A stretch of DNA of 64,000 bases. Source: Prunus persica. Its lineage: Eukaryota; Streptophyta; Magnoliopsida; Rosales; Rosaceae. The notes under the pieces are model-generated. The model made no database searches. It was not told the origin of the DNA and worked only from the letters and a program-made list of their open reading frames with translations. Position 1 is the stretch's first letter; every line of letters begins with the position of its first letter. Positions 11,231-23,000 of the stretch are shown here, one piece after another. The DNA is taken from NCBI RefSeq assembly GCF_000346465.2, contig NC_034009.1, positions 5,657,291 through 5,721,290 on the forward strand. Reading direction: 5' to 3'. A program made the translations under genes and the position numbers.

Positions 11231-11416
11231 AGAAATAAAAGGAAAACCAACCAGAAAATTGAGCGAGAGGGTGTCGTTGTTGATGGAGCAAATAAGGAAG
11301 AGGAGAGAGAGCGGGTGTCGTCGTCATTGATTGAGCGAAGAAGGAAGAGAAGAAAGAGAGGGCGTCGTATCGTCAATAGAGAGAAGAGGGAGTCGTCATT
11401 GCTGGAGTGAATAAGG

Positions 11417-11454
<38 letters not shown>

Positions 11455-11760
11455 GCTGAAATTTGATTTTAAAACAAAAGGGTAAAATTATATTTTACCT
11501 TTATAATTTAGACAGGCCCAGTGAATATGGGCCTCCTTTTTGGCCTAATCCAAAATAACAATTCTTTTCTAGGTATTAAAACCCAAACAAAAATGCCCAA
11601 TGTCTCAAATACTAATTAGTAAAGTTAATTATGTCTAATACCTAATTTTTCTTAAATATAATATATCGACCCAAGTGGTAACTAAGTTCACTTTCAGAAT
11701 CATATTCAAACTTTATTAGTTCATTATGCTGAATAATAACAGCTTTCCAAATTAGTTAAA

Positions 11761-12242
11761 GAGTGCTGCTAAACGAATCTTAAAATTAACTGAGTACACC
11801 CTACTATAAAAGTATATATTGAATTACTGATGTATCCTAATATAAAAGGACTAAAAAGGATATATGGAATTGTGAAACAAATATAATTTTAATAAGTACA
11901 CCCTACTAACTATATTCAACCCTAATTAAAAGATTGCTTGTCCTATTGTGTTTTTAACGAAAGATGTGGTAATTGCAAGAACTTGGAATTGCAAAAAAAG
12001 TGTCAACAGTTTTAGTAGAAGCATAAATCCATATGAAAAGTCAAAGATTTATAAACACTATTAAAAAAATCAAGCTGAAAATTAACTATAAAATAATGCT
12101 ACAAGTATTATGGTGTATCAGGGGTATTTTTGGTAGTTTTATAGGGTGTACTTAATTAATTTTACATTTTAATTAAAATATTAGGGTGTACTTAGATCAC
12201 AGGGTGTACTCAGTTAATTTTAAGGTTCGTTTAGCAACATTC
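11761..12242. mobile_element. 482-bp Mutator-type MITE, perfect 9-bp TSD
   Basis: The left end GAGTGCTGCTAAACGAATCT continues as TAAAATTAACTGAGTACACC. The inverse of the right end begins GAATGTTGCTAAACGAACCT and continues identically for about 20 more bases. Direct repeats TTAGTTAAA at 11752-11760 and 12243-12251 are perfect 9-mers, which points to the Mutator superfamily. AGGGTGTACT repeats occur several times inside, on both strands. No coding capacity. Confidence 0.92.
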
Positions 12243-12251
12243 TTAGTTAAA

Positions 12252-14147
12252 TATGGGTTATGTAGGAAACACTTTTACTTATTATAAGTGCTTTTATTAG
12301 AAGTACGTTGAAACTTTTATTAAAAATTCAAGTGTTTCCAGAAGAAGCACTCCAGAAAGCACTTTCAATGTTCAGTTCGTTCATGTAAAGAGAATACAAA
12401 TATATAATTAGTTCACTAAAGTCTTAAATTGAGAGCACGCATGTAGCCGTTGAGCATGACATTATTGTTTCATGAAAACAATTCGTGAAGGAAGGAAACT
12501 CAGTTACAAATTGGTTGGCTTGACACAGTCATGCAACCCTTCCAACCCCCAATCCTGAACATATAACTTTCATGCTTCCATGGTTGCCGTTTGCGTTTAG
12601 CAAAAAGCTAACCAAACATATGCCTCCAACCATCAGAAAGCTAGGCTAGCCTTATATAGTGTAAAATAACTACACTCTAATCTCAAAAGTTTTGGAAAAA
12701 CTCTCTTAAAACAAACAAAACCCTAAACAATTATGGAAACAAACTAGGAAAGAATCCTTCTTTGATTAAGACACACATCACTTGCACGGAATCTTTGGGG
12801 TTGTTACACTTCCTATAAAATTCTGAAAAAATATGAGACACGTAGTTTATCTCTTAGATTTCCAACCATATATCACACACCAATAGGTAAAATTCAAATA
12901 GTTCTAATGGGATTGCATCTTAGGCTGTCTTGACTTGCAATTCTGGAACAATTGGCTTAAATTATGAAAATTTGACACAATGATATCCAATGTATTAGCT
13001 TTCTTCTCAAGATGGCCTTACGCTAAAACTCTTCCGAAAAGTTGATTTTCCGTCCAAAACCTTCTTAGAGCGCATAAAAGCTGAAAATAAGGAAGTAAAG
13101 TAATAAGGCTCTTTTTAATCAACTTCCCCTACAAAAACCAAATATAAATTATCTAAATATATAAGAAATAAGGCACTTATCACAAATATATAAATGAATG
13201 CTCTTCTCAAGAATAGATTCTTTCAAAGGGAAAGGGTTGTAAGTCTATATAGATATAACATGTCAAACACTAACTTGTTTCAGACATGATGAACAAGATG
13301 ATGATGATGTCGACTACACTGCACCATAGAACAAAAGAGATCTTCTTCTAGAAGTTGAGCCTTATAGCAGTGATTCTAGATGAGGTGAATTTCTATAAGC
13401 TTGGATGTCTCGGCTCTAAGAGGGAGCTCTATATTTATATGCATCTATCTAGGAGTCTTGCCCATCAAGAAACTCCTAGAGATAACCTTCATGTGATAAG
13501 ATATGTAGAAATCTTAATCCTTATAGAAGTAGGAATCCTTAAGCATTTAGGTATATCTTAAACACTTAATTTAGGCTACCTTATCAGTTCAGAATCGATT
13601 TCCTGATAAACAATGATTCCTTAGTAACTCTATATTGATTAGAAGATCATTTTTGTAGGTTTAAAATAGTAAACCATCTTACATTCTCCCACTTGATCAA
13701 ATAATCAATTGGAATTCATTGTCATCACTTAATGGCCATGTAGAACTCATCTCTTCTCTATTCCTTTGGTCAAGCCACTGTCTTCATAAGGGACTGTCGA
13801 AGCACCTTGGATATATAACATCCAAGACTTTTACAGCCACACATATATGAACTTAACACATAAGGCTTCCAACTAGACTACGATTAAAACCTATTATGAT
13901 TATTCTGTCGAAGTGTAATAAATCATCACTGTTTTAGCTCACCCTTCAAGACTGCCAAGGTCTCTCAAAACAAAAACATTAATGACTCATTCATAGATTC
14001 AACCTGTTATGACTTTCAGCATATAAATTATGCTTAATGCTTTGTTTTTGTCTACTCACATTTTCTGTTTTGCACCTCTGAGGTTTTAGTTATCCGAGGT
14101 CGAGACCACCACATCGAGGCATTGTCGCTGTCCACACTTGAGGACAA
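12252..14147. other. Intergenic, nothing recognised
   Basis: AT-rich sequence without a convincing gene. A string typical of dicot retroelement flanks, CATTCTCCCACTTGATCAA, occurs at 13682-13700 but I could not find LTR boundaries. The open frame at 13355-13561 has no recognisable similarity. Confidence 0.4.
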
Positions 14148-16150
14148 GTACAGAACAAGGACCTATTATTTAAAAATACGTTCGTACGAGTATAATATAG
14201 TATTAAATGTTAGAGTGCTAAATTCTTTATACAGGTAATAACTATGGAAAATTAAAAAATCTAAAAGGAACAATAGAGACTTAGGTAATAGCCTAATCGT
14301 AATGGATAATACTCTAAACTACTCTCATCAATAAACAAAAATAAAGGGGGAGGGGGGGAATTTAAAAGAAAAAAAGAATCCCAGTATATATATATAGAGT
14401 ATAGTCGATCGGGCATACTTATTTATTAAAAAAATTATAAAGAAAAAAGGGCCCAGCCCAGTAAAGCCGAGCAACTATACTATTTAACCAAAAAAAAGGG
14501 GGGTATAGCCGCGTGGCTATACAATTTAATTTTATAAAAAGCACAGTACTATTTTTAAAAAAAAAATCGAGTATAGCCACATTGCAATACTAATTTATAA
14601 TTTTAAAAAAAACCATAGTATCGCAGCGCAGCTATACTATGTTATTTTTTTAAAAACCGTAGCATAGCCACATGACTATGCAGTTTAAATACATTATATT
14701 TACAAGGTATATCCGATCAGCTATACTAAAAAATTCATATAATTAATTTAAATTTCTTAATATAATTAATTTATTCAAAAATATGTGAGAATTATGTGTA
14801 TAATACGTGAATTTTGTGTGTATTATTAAAAATTTTATTAAAAAATACTTGTATTTACATGAAAAATATATACATACGTGTACAATACGAGTATTGTAAG
14901 TTTGATTTTTTTTAAATGTGAATTTTACTGAGTTTTTAAGGTGTGTACAGAACACGAATCTATTATTGAAAAATAAGTGCGTATGTGTATAATATAGTAT
15001 TAAAGGTGAAAGTGCTAAATTCTTTATATGGGTAATACCTATGAAAAATAAAAAAAATCCAAAAGGGACAATAGAGACTGGGGTAATCACCTAATCGTAA
15101 TGGATAATGCTCTAAACTATTGTAATCGATAAACGAAAATCAAGGGAAAAATTTAAACAAAGAAAAGGATCCTAGTATAGATATATAAAGAGTATAGCCG
15201 ATCGGCTATACTACTTATTAAAAAAGTTATGAAGAAAAAGAGCTCAGTAACGGTGCGCGGCTATACTATTTTTTTATATATAAAAAAACCCAGTATAGCC
15301 GCACGGCTATACTATTTATTATATTTTTAAAAAAGCCGGTACAGCAGCCAGCTAAACTAATTTTAAAAAATAAAAATAAAAACACGTATTGCCGCACGAC
15401 TATACTATTTATTTATAAATAAATGCCCAGTAGAGCAAAACGGCTATACAATTTTAAAAAAATAAAAATAAAAACTGAGTATAGCCGCCCGGTATACTAT
15501 TTATGAAAAAAAAAAAACGAGCCAGGTAAAGCCGCTTTGCAATACTATTTTTAAAAATGAAAATAAAAAAGCCCAGTACAGCCGTTGGCTAAAAAAACCG
15601 AGTATAGCTGCACGGCTATACTGTTTATAAACTTAAAAAATTAAAAAAAACCCCGCCTAGTGTATTTGTGCGCATGTGTTAAAACAATATAGCCGTCCGG
15701 CTTCACTATTTTATTTTTAAAAAACCGTAGTATAGCCGTGCGGCTATACTATTTTATTTTCAAAAAAAACCACAGTACAGCCGGTCGGCCATACGCGTTA
15801 AATACATTATATTTAGAAGATATAGCCGCGCGGCTATACTATGTCATAAAAAATATTAGTATAATTAATTTAAAATTTTTTATCTATATATTTTTATTTA
15901 GTATTATGTGAGAATTATATGTTTAGTACATGAATTTTGTGTGTATTATTGATAATTTTATAAAAAATATGTGTTTTAAATATAAAAAATATGTACGTAC
16001 GTGTACAATACGAGTATTGTAAGTTTGCTTTTTTTTTTTTTTTAAAACATGAATTTTACGAAGTCTTTAAGACATGTACAGAACACGAATCTATTATTGA
16101 AAAATATGTGTGTACGTGTATAATACAGTATTAAACGTGAAAGTGTTATA
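14148..16150. repeat. Macro-tandem repeat packed with palindromes
   Basis: A segment starting GTACAGAACA and running through TAATATAGTATTAAA and CCTAATCGTAATGGATAAT begins at 14148 and again at 14945; a partial third copy begins at 16076. The units are about 797 and 1131 bp. Each continues with an array of hairpin words related to AGTATAGCCGNNCGGCTATACT spaced 50-75 bp apart (about 7 in the first unit, 14 in the second), then an A/T tail containing GTGAGAATTAT and CAATACGAGTATTGTAAGTTT, itself an inverted repeat. No coding capacity. Confidence 0.88.
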
Positions 16151-16404
16151 ATTTTAATTCACATTTTCTATTGTTCCATGAACCATTCTTGCTCTCACAA
16201 CCTCCGAGAAGATAAAATACCAAATGACCAGTGGATGGATCCCTTCAGTGCATTGCACAACTTATTTCACTTTCAATGCACATCTAAAAGAAAGATTGGT
16301 CTCAAGGTTTACCAGGATTCGATCTGTGGGATGCAAGTTGTGCCATTTTCTTCCCATACTTGGTATGTGAGTAGTTTATCCTTCCAAACATCTCACATCA
16401 GCCC

Positions 16405-16845
16405 TTTCCCTAATAGGGCAGCTCCAGCGCAAGGGGCAAAGGCCGGCAAAAGGCAGCCCCAGGCCCAAAAACGCTCTTCAACGAGCAAGGTCCAGCCCAA
16501 GCAAGAGGTGGGACCCACCAACATGGGCAAGCCCAAGAGCAAGAATCGCCTGGGCTGTTGCTCGAAGACTATTGACGTCAGCAACCAAACAAAATAGAAA
16601 AAAAAAAATTCAGATTTTTATTTATTTAAAATTTTATAAATACCTAACCATATTATTTACTTCCCTCACCAAAAACTCTACACAAATTCATCTCCTGATA
16701 TATCATGTGAATAATAATTGCTTTCGTCCTAGCCCATAGGGGTGGAAATAAAAAAAATAAAGACTGTTACTATTCACATAAATAGTGACAAACCTTGTCT
16801 TGCTTTTATCTTGCCCTTACTCTTTAGGATGGAGGTGCTCTTATG
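16405..16845. mobile_element. Candidate MITE with AGAGCACCTCCA-type ends
   Basis: A GC-rich left part (GGGCAGCTCCAGCGCAAGG and on) and an inverted right end (the inverse of GATGGAGGTGCTCTTA gives TAAGAGCACCTCCATC) resemble the AGAGCATCTCCA-ended short elements common in plants. TGACGTCA occurs inside at 16572-16579. No clean target duplication was found. A similar pair brackets about 50.1-51.35 kb. Confidence 0.4.
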
Positions 16846-16965
16846 TCTATTTATTCGATGCAGCGGATGTGAGTAAGTTATGTTTAAGAATCTATTCTGA
16901 GAACAGCAATCAAATATTTAAGCCCATCCCTATTATGTCTCTTTATTCGATGCAGTGGATGTGAA
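16846..16965 (+). repeat. Short direct duplication
   Basis: TTATTCGATGCAGCGGATGTGA (written here as TTATTCGATGCAG plus CGGATGTGA) at about 16852-16872 recurs with one change at about 16941-16962, period about 90 bp. Confidence 0.7.
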
Positions 16966-17170
16966 GTTGGGCCCAATGATCTTGTGCTGAGCCTGAGTTT
17001 CTTCTGCTATTCAGATGAGGCAAAAAGGTTGCAAAAAATATTAAAATATTTGGTTATGGCCTTTGGGATTGGGAGGCATAATCATATCCACGCTGCAAAG
17101 TGTTTTCTTTTTCTTTTCTTTACTGTAAAGCTGGTTTCCGTACCGTGAAACTATCATCACCATTTCTGCC

Positions 17171-17178
17171 TATATAAT
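17171..17178 (+). promoter_or_regulatory. TATA box for MIR169 hairpin 3
   Basis: TATATAAT in the context CTGCCTATATAATTAGAGG, about 125 bp upstream of the base of hairpin 3. Confidence 0.5.
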
Positions 17179-17296
17179 TAGAGGCAAATGCATTGAATTG
17201 ATATATCAATATCAGAGATACATCTGTGAATGTGAGGGAGAAAAAAATTCAATAAATGTGGATCGTTTGCATATGTAACCATTAATTCTTTTGTGC

Positions 17297-17453
17297 AGTC
17301 TCAGAGTGTTTACATGAAGCACAAGAGATTGGATTGCAGCCAAGGATGACTTGCCGGCATTTACAGTACTCTTGCTTTATGCAGTTGAGGTTTGCCGGCA
17401 AGTTGTCTTTGGCTACATTTTGCTCTCTTCTTCTCATGTCAGCCTCTGAGACT
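17297..17453 (+). ncRNA. MIR169: MIR169 hairpin 3, canonical
   Basis: The 5p arm 17337-17357 starts CAGCCAAGGATGACTTGCCG and agrees over its full 21 nt with the classic Arabidopsis miR169b/c sequence as I recall it. The 3p arm (17394-17415) reads GCCGGCAAGTTGTCTTTGGC and pairs almost perfectly. The basal stem AGTCTCAGAG (17297-17306) pairs with CTCTGAGACT (17444-17453). It is the best preserved member of the cluster and the likely reference copy. Known targets of the family are NF-YA subunits of the CCAAT-binding complex. Confidence 0.95.
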
Positions 17454-17729
17454 TGGGATTGTTTTAGTGCCTCAACATTTTCACTGATTTTTGCATTATG
17501 TATTATTATTTTTTAACTCAAGTGATATCAGGAGAGAGTCAAAGCGTCAATACTCTTTAACTACTTGAGCTACAAATTTCTTGTATTATTTTTTTTGCGG
17601 AATTATAGGAAAGGTCCTCTGTGATCCCAATTAATGAGCAAAACTCACTTTTTTTTGTTTTTTTTTTTGTTTGTTAGAACAGCTTGTTTTCTTCAAAATC
17701 TTAACCTGTTCTACAGCTTCGTGTATTCT

Positions 17730-17840
17730 TTCTCCAGATTCCGATCAACCCATAGGCCGCAATATTTGACTGTATTGTGATTGCTGTGGTGAGAGTAGCA
17801 GGCAACATATCATCCACTAGGCCGCAATATTTGACTTTCA
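17730..17840 (+). repeat. Short duplication CATAGGCCGCAATATTTGAC
   Basis: TAGGCCGCAATATTTGACT occurs at about 17752-17770 and again at about 17818-17836, a 66-bp direct repeat. Confidence 0.75.
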
Positions 17841-18317
17841 AATTCTATGTTACAAGCTTTTACAACATTACATCATTATTTTTTATATTTATGTTGTCAT
17901 TGTTTTCACATTAGTTTCCTGATTTTATTTTAGGCTAATTATTAAAAAAAAATCCGGAGTTATTTTCAAGTTTATATCAATTTGGTAAGACATTTACAAC
18001 TTATACTCAAACTTTCAAAACTCTATAAATTGACCGTTCCGTTACACAAAACATTAATAAGTCTATTAAATATTGATGTGTCAAACATGAACCCATTTTA
18101 ATGACATGGACTTTCAGGTGGACATACAAATAATAAACAAATTTCTAGTTTAAAAAAAAAAATTTAATCATATAAATTTTCGGCTCTGAACCTCGTCTTC
18201 TCCTTATTCGCACCCAAAAAAACCCTAAATTCCACCTCCGTCGTCTTCTTCTTCTTCTTCCTCCTGGGGTTACCGTTACCCAATAATCCCGGCCCTCCAA
18301 TCTCACACTCAATAGCA

Positions 18318-19035
18318 ATGAAGCGTGACCTACCCGAGCTCGATAAGCAACTCTGCGGCGTCTGCGGCTCTACAGAGCGGTGGTTCCTCCACTACGTCCG
18401 CCACAGAGGAATTTATCGTAAGCTCTGCACCAACTGCGTCCTCAAGAACAACCCAGGCCTCTTCTGCCTTATCTGCCTCGACTTCTATGAGCAACCCCCT
18501 TCCAGTACGTAACCAGGTCATGTGCGTCAGGTGCCCTTCCATCTCTCACTCTGCATGCGTCGCAGCTAATTCCTCCTTCCGCAACTTCCAGTGCCCTCCC
18601 TGCTCCCAACCCACATTCTCCTTCTTTAACCTCAGCCGCCAAAACGACTGCCAAGAAGCCAAAACAACAATCGTGATCGACAAGGACGCAGCCAAGGCCA
18701 TCTTCGCCGCGGCCAGGATCGCAGCGGCTGTGATGACTGAAGCTGCCGTCGTCGCCAGGGGCACGGCCGAGAGCCAGGTCAATGACGCCATCACGGCGAA
18801 AAAGAAGGCCAGAGAGGCCTTGGAACGACTCACGTCTCTTGTCAACATGGAAAAGGAGAAGGATTTGAAGAGTGGAGATTTTGTTTCGGCGCCTGAGAGC
18901 CTCAACGTGAAACCTAAATTGGAGGGTCCTGGTGCAATTCAAGTGGCGTCCAAGAGTTCTGACCCTGAGGGAACCAATGGGTTGCCTGGTGATCAGTTGA
19001 AAACCAGTCGTGCTGATCCTATGGAAGAAGACTGA
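18318..19035 (+). pseudogene. Cys-rich zinc-finger protein, frameshifted
   Basis: An intronless, GC-rich frame starts at ATG 18318. The first 64 codons carry CGVC (13-16), CTNC (37-40) and CLIC (50-53), with His residues between, a multi-cysteine zinc-binding pattern. They end at TAA 18510. In the +1 frame the protein continues to 19035: VMCVRCPSISHSAC and QCPPC (a PHD/RING-like CX2CX5HX2C...CX2C), then an Ala-rich helical stretch (AAKAIFAAARIAAAV), a charged coiled region (KKKAREALERL) and an acidic end (DPMEED). The two halves read as one protein of about 238 residues, so I infer one indel near 18490-18512. A similar uninterrupted protein exists in Rosaceae in my memory. It could be a pseudogene, a sequencing error, or two short proteins; its role is unknown, probably nuclear. 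Confidence 0.65.
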
Positions 19036-19804
19036 TTTCAGATCAAGGAAGGAGCTTGAGCTTGATGGGTTCATGGGTTCATAGGTTAAGTTTCTTTTCA
19101 TTATTTGATGATGCTCAGCCTATGCTATTTAGCTTCAACTTGAGCTTCTACACAGCCTTCTGGCACACTTGAGTCTCGTTCTTTTCATTAATTTTTTAAA
19201 ACTATTTTTAAGAAGTACAGAAGTTTTTATTATTTAATTTGGTTTTAAGCTTGAACCATATATTATTGGTTCGGTTTTAAGCTTTTGTAAACAGGTCGGA
19301 TTGTTGAATTGTAACTTGTTAGTTATTGAAATTTGAAGTTTCATGAAATGTTGAGTTTTAAAATGGTCTGATACACTAGAAAATGGAAAAAAAAAAGTAT
19401 GTAGAAAGTTGAGGATCGGCTAATGCTAACAAATAAACCTGCAATTGATTATTTTCACTAATTTCAAATTCGTTTTGGGTTCAATAGTCTAATTTAAAAC
19501 ATGCCCCAACCTCAAGTTACCCATTTGCTTGGCCTAATGGTCAAACAAGCTCCAACGTTACCCAATATAAATTTTACACGTGTTAGGCTCAAAAAACATC
19601 ACACATGCATGAAGAGGTATGTTGTGGTATGTAATAGAAACATATAGGAGGCAATTGAGGGTGCAAACATACCTCCTCTCTTATTTATGCTAACTAAACA
19701 AAACGCACCAAATCATATATAGCAACAACAAAAAAGCTAATAAATAATATAAGTATTAAATCGTCTCCTTTACTTCTCTCTTCCAGTGTTAAATTTTGGT
19801 CCTT

Positions 19805-19928
19805 TAACATGAGATAAAAGAGAGCAAAGGTGAAGCAAGGATGACTTCCCATAAGATGTTCGATAGAATAATACCAAATTCTCGCAAGTCATCCTCGGCT
19901 CATTTCTACTCTCAATACTCTCAGACAA
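19805..19928 (-). ncRNA. MIR169: MIR169 hairpin 4
   Basis: On the minus strand the 5p arm starts at 19902 (TGAGCCGAGGATGACTTGCG), the miR169 core with an A to G change at position 7. The 3p arm (19851-19834) reads GGGAAGTCATCCTTGCTT. The 5' flank GAGAGTAGAAA and the 3' flank TTTGCTCTCTTTTATCTCATG (as TTTGCTCTC plus TTTTATCTCATG) match those of hairpin 2, which fixes the orientation. The opposite strand also reads as a miR169-like arm (GAAGCAAGGATGACTTCCC). A hAT element is inserted 100 bp upstream. Confidence 0.85.
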
Positions 19929-20012
19929 ATGGAACACTTAATGATTAAAAGCTCATGAAACGTCAGAAATGAAAAAGAATCAAGCAAATGGGATGTTGTG
20001 CAGATAAGCCTC

Positions 20013-20018
20013 ATTATA
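20013..20018 (-). promoter_or_regulatory. TATA-like box for MIR169 hairpin 4
   Basis: On the minus strand GCCTTATAATGAGG gives TATAAT about 85 bp upstream of the hairpin base, the same spacing as the other hairpins. It lies about 10 bp from the hAT insertion point (20028/20029). Confidence 0.45.
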
Positions 20019-20028
20019 AGGCGCCTAC

Positions 20029-23000
20029 TAGGGGTGTTTTTCGGCCGGAACGGATCGGAAACCACTGTTCCGAATTCCGTTCCGAAGCTTTTCGGAATTA
20101 CCTTTTAGTTCCGAGTCCGATTCCGAAATTTCGGAATGTACTAACTCTATTCCGATGCGGAATTTTCGGCATTATCGGAATTTTCGGAAGTTAATATTTT
20201 CGGAATTTTCGGATAATAGTTTCGGCATTTTCGGATAATAATTTTGGAAATCAAATTTTGAAATGTTCTTGTGAATCATGATTAAGCCAACCAAACAGGA
20301 AAAAAAATTCCAGAAGAATTCCAATGTTTACATTCAAATGACATAATGTTCAAATTTAAACTAGTCCACAATAAAAACAGAAAATGAAAACTACAAGTAC
20401 AAGATCCATAATACATACAAAATCAACTCATCACTGGAAATAAGCTAACATCATTTTTCGCAACACCATTGCTGAAATCACGAATATGCCAACCTGCAAT
20501 TCCAAGGTTACAGCTAATTACTCACTCGTTTTGAGGATATATATAATCTGAACTGTTATGCAAAAGAGTTATGAACAGTCAGATGCTATGAACTGTTATG
20601 CATGCTTCGGTAGACAACATGGGTACATGAAGAGAAAAGTGGAAGGAACATAAGAGTGCTAGTTCTACTCAGAAAATGCCTATCCTTAAACCTTTGATTG
20701 TACATGAGTGATACAAGCTATATCTGCTACAGGATATGAAAAATGTCTATGGAATGGAAGGAATGGAAGTCAGCAACAAAGAAATTAGCTGCGAGTCATG
20801 ACCTAAAATCAAGAATATCAAAGCATATAGATCTCTTGGTGTAATTATTAACTAGAAGTATCATACATTCATGTGTGATGGGAAGTTCTATGATGTTAGT
20901 TAAAAAGGGGTAATGTTACAGTAATAGTATTTATTTGAACAAAAATCAACACTCACCTCTCTAAATTAAAAAGTACACCATCTCCAATTCCTTGAAATAA
21001 TTTGTCAATAAAAGAAGCTGCAAAACAAAATATATACAATGTTCCATCATCAAACATGATAAAAGAAAGAAAACTATACTAAATGTATAGAATGTGAATG
21101 TTCCATCATCAAGCTCAACTAAATTTAGTTAGCCTAGATAAACAGAATGCTCTATCAGCAAGAACAATCACACATTATTAGAGCCACGACACTATTCCAG
21201 AACAATCAAACAAGAGCACATTATACTAGATAAGAATTGCACAGTACCAATACCCCAATATCATTCCAGAGGAATCCAAGAAAAAAAAAATCTGCATATT
21301 TATACAAAACTAAACTAAAGAACTCCATACCTTCATATTCAGTTCCATTCATTGACGTGACAGATTTTCCAACTCTTGGCTTACAACTGCAACAAGCATA
21401 AAATCTATACTATAATTATAAAAAAAAAAAAAAAAGCAATTTAAGAGCTGTAAATAATTTAAAGACAGATGTTACATACCAATTTCAATTTCCTCAAGCT
21501 CTTCAAGTTGTTCTTCAACATTCTCACACTCTAGTTTGGAACATCTTAACCAATCTTGGGTACACACCAAAGCCTCGACGATATTTGGTGTTAAGGAACT
21601 TCGAAATGGGTCAAGAACTCTTCCAGCTGTACTAAAAGCAGATTCTGAAGCAACAGATATCACTGGAATTGATAAAATATCTCGTGCCATTATCGCAAGT
21701 GCATGGTAGGTTGCATACTTCCCTTTCCACCAAACCAATACATCAAAGTTTGGAGATTCATCCTCAATTCCATCACTCAAGTATTTGTCCAGATCATTAT
21801 TAGCATCTGCATGCTCCTTTCTTTTCAATTTACTCCTAAACATCTCCTTCTTGGATCGATTCCCACCTTGATTAGCCACAACACTCTCTGAATTTGCAGA
21901 TTGATCATCTAAAGATGTAGCTTCTGACTTATAATGAAGATAAAGACGTGACATCATACTTTTGAATCTTTCAACCCAATCCTCAACTTTTTTATCTTTT
22001 TCATCCTCACTTAGAAGAATATCACTATCCAAGTAACTTCTATACCAAAACGTCACATAATCCAATTTATATCTAGGGTCTAGCACAATAGAAGCAATCA
22101 AAATTGGATTCAAAGCATCAATGTTACAATATTTTTCAAATTTTTCATTCATTTTCTTAGCCATGGAACTAAGAAAAACATCATTGCTGCCCATTTGTTG
22201 CAAGAGCATATCCTTGGTTTGTGTCACCTCATCAAAGTAAGTGTTAGAGGTGATGTAATGAGAACCAGATATACGCTTTGTTAGAAGATAAAAATCTTCC
22301 AAAAACGTATGCAAACTTCGCAATTTTCTCCAATCATCTTCATTTATGGGACCCCTCTCATGACAGCTACTTCCACCTTTTTTTTTCTTCAAACCCAACT
22401 CACTTCCATCTTCTTTATTTTTTTTCAGTTCACATTCACTTCTATAGAATGGATCATGCTCCAAAAGCCTATCAAATACTTTCTCAAACTCCATTGCTGC
22501 ATTTATCATCAAATATGTTGAATTCCATCTTGTTTTAACATCTAAACACACAACCTTCTTGCAAGTTACACTCTCCTCTCCAAAGCACATTTTTTAAACA
22601 TTTGCAAACGTGATGAACTACTCCTCACATACTTAACACTTCGACGAAGACGCTTGATGGTTGTCTTCACCTCTTCAATTCCATCCCTCACAACCAAATT
22701 GATGACATGTGCAAAACACCTTACATGAAAGAACTGTCCACCTAATAACATCATATTTCTCTTGTTAAATCTTTTCTTTAAATCCATCACACATGTATCA
22801 TTATTCTTCGCATTATCAAGGGTGATTGTCATAACCTTTTCTATTCCCCACTCTAAGAGACAATTTTCTATAGCCTTTGCAATAACCTCTCCTTTGTGTG
22901 GATGTGGAAGAACTCGAAAATTTATGATTTTCTTTCTAAGGACCCAATCTTTGTCCACAAAGTGAGCTGTCAAGGCCATATACCCAAGATTTTGAACCGA

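Larger units (their letters stand above)
8640..11460. mobile_element. Decayed Mutator-like element with long inverted arms
   Basis: The left arm (about 8700-8980) and the right side (about 9700-11000) carry the same words in opposite orientation. GTTATAACTGCTCATGAAGT and AAATGTGTTTTGATAT on the left answer ACTCCATGAGCAGTTGTAAC and ATATCAAAACACATTT on the right. Between them lie a DUF1985-like frame (plus, 8984-9343) and the zinc-knuckle end of a MuDR-type transposase (minus, 10041-10250). Five copies of a 23-bp palindrome (CAGAAACTGCA, one base, TGCAGTTTCTG) sit at 8747, 9727, 9769, 10595 and 10926. The exact ends and target duplication could not be fixed by eye; a GA microsatellite (11422-11452) borders the right side. 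Confidence 0.65.

Noticed and set aside
13680..13700. LTR retrotransposon boundary at CATTCTCCCACTTG
   Set aside because: No second LTR, primer-binding site or gag/pol similarity in the surrounding sequence.
16178..16597. 139-residue frame with a Gln/Lys-rich end
   Set aside because: The second half is the GC-rich arm of a candidate MITE and the first half has no recognisable similarity.
22278..22538. Plus-strand frames across the hAT transposase
   Set aside because: Shadows of the minus-strand transposase.
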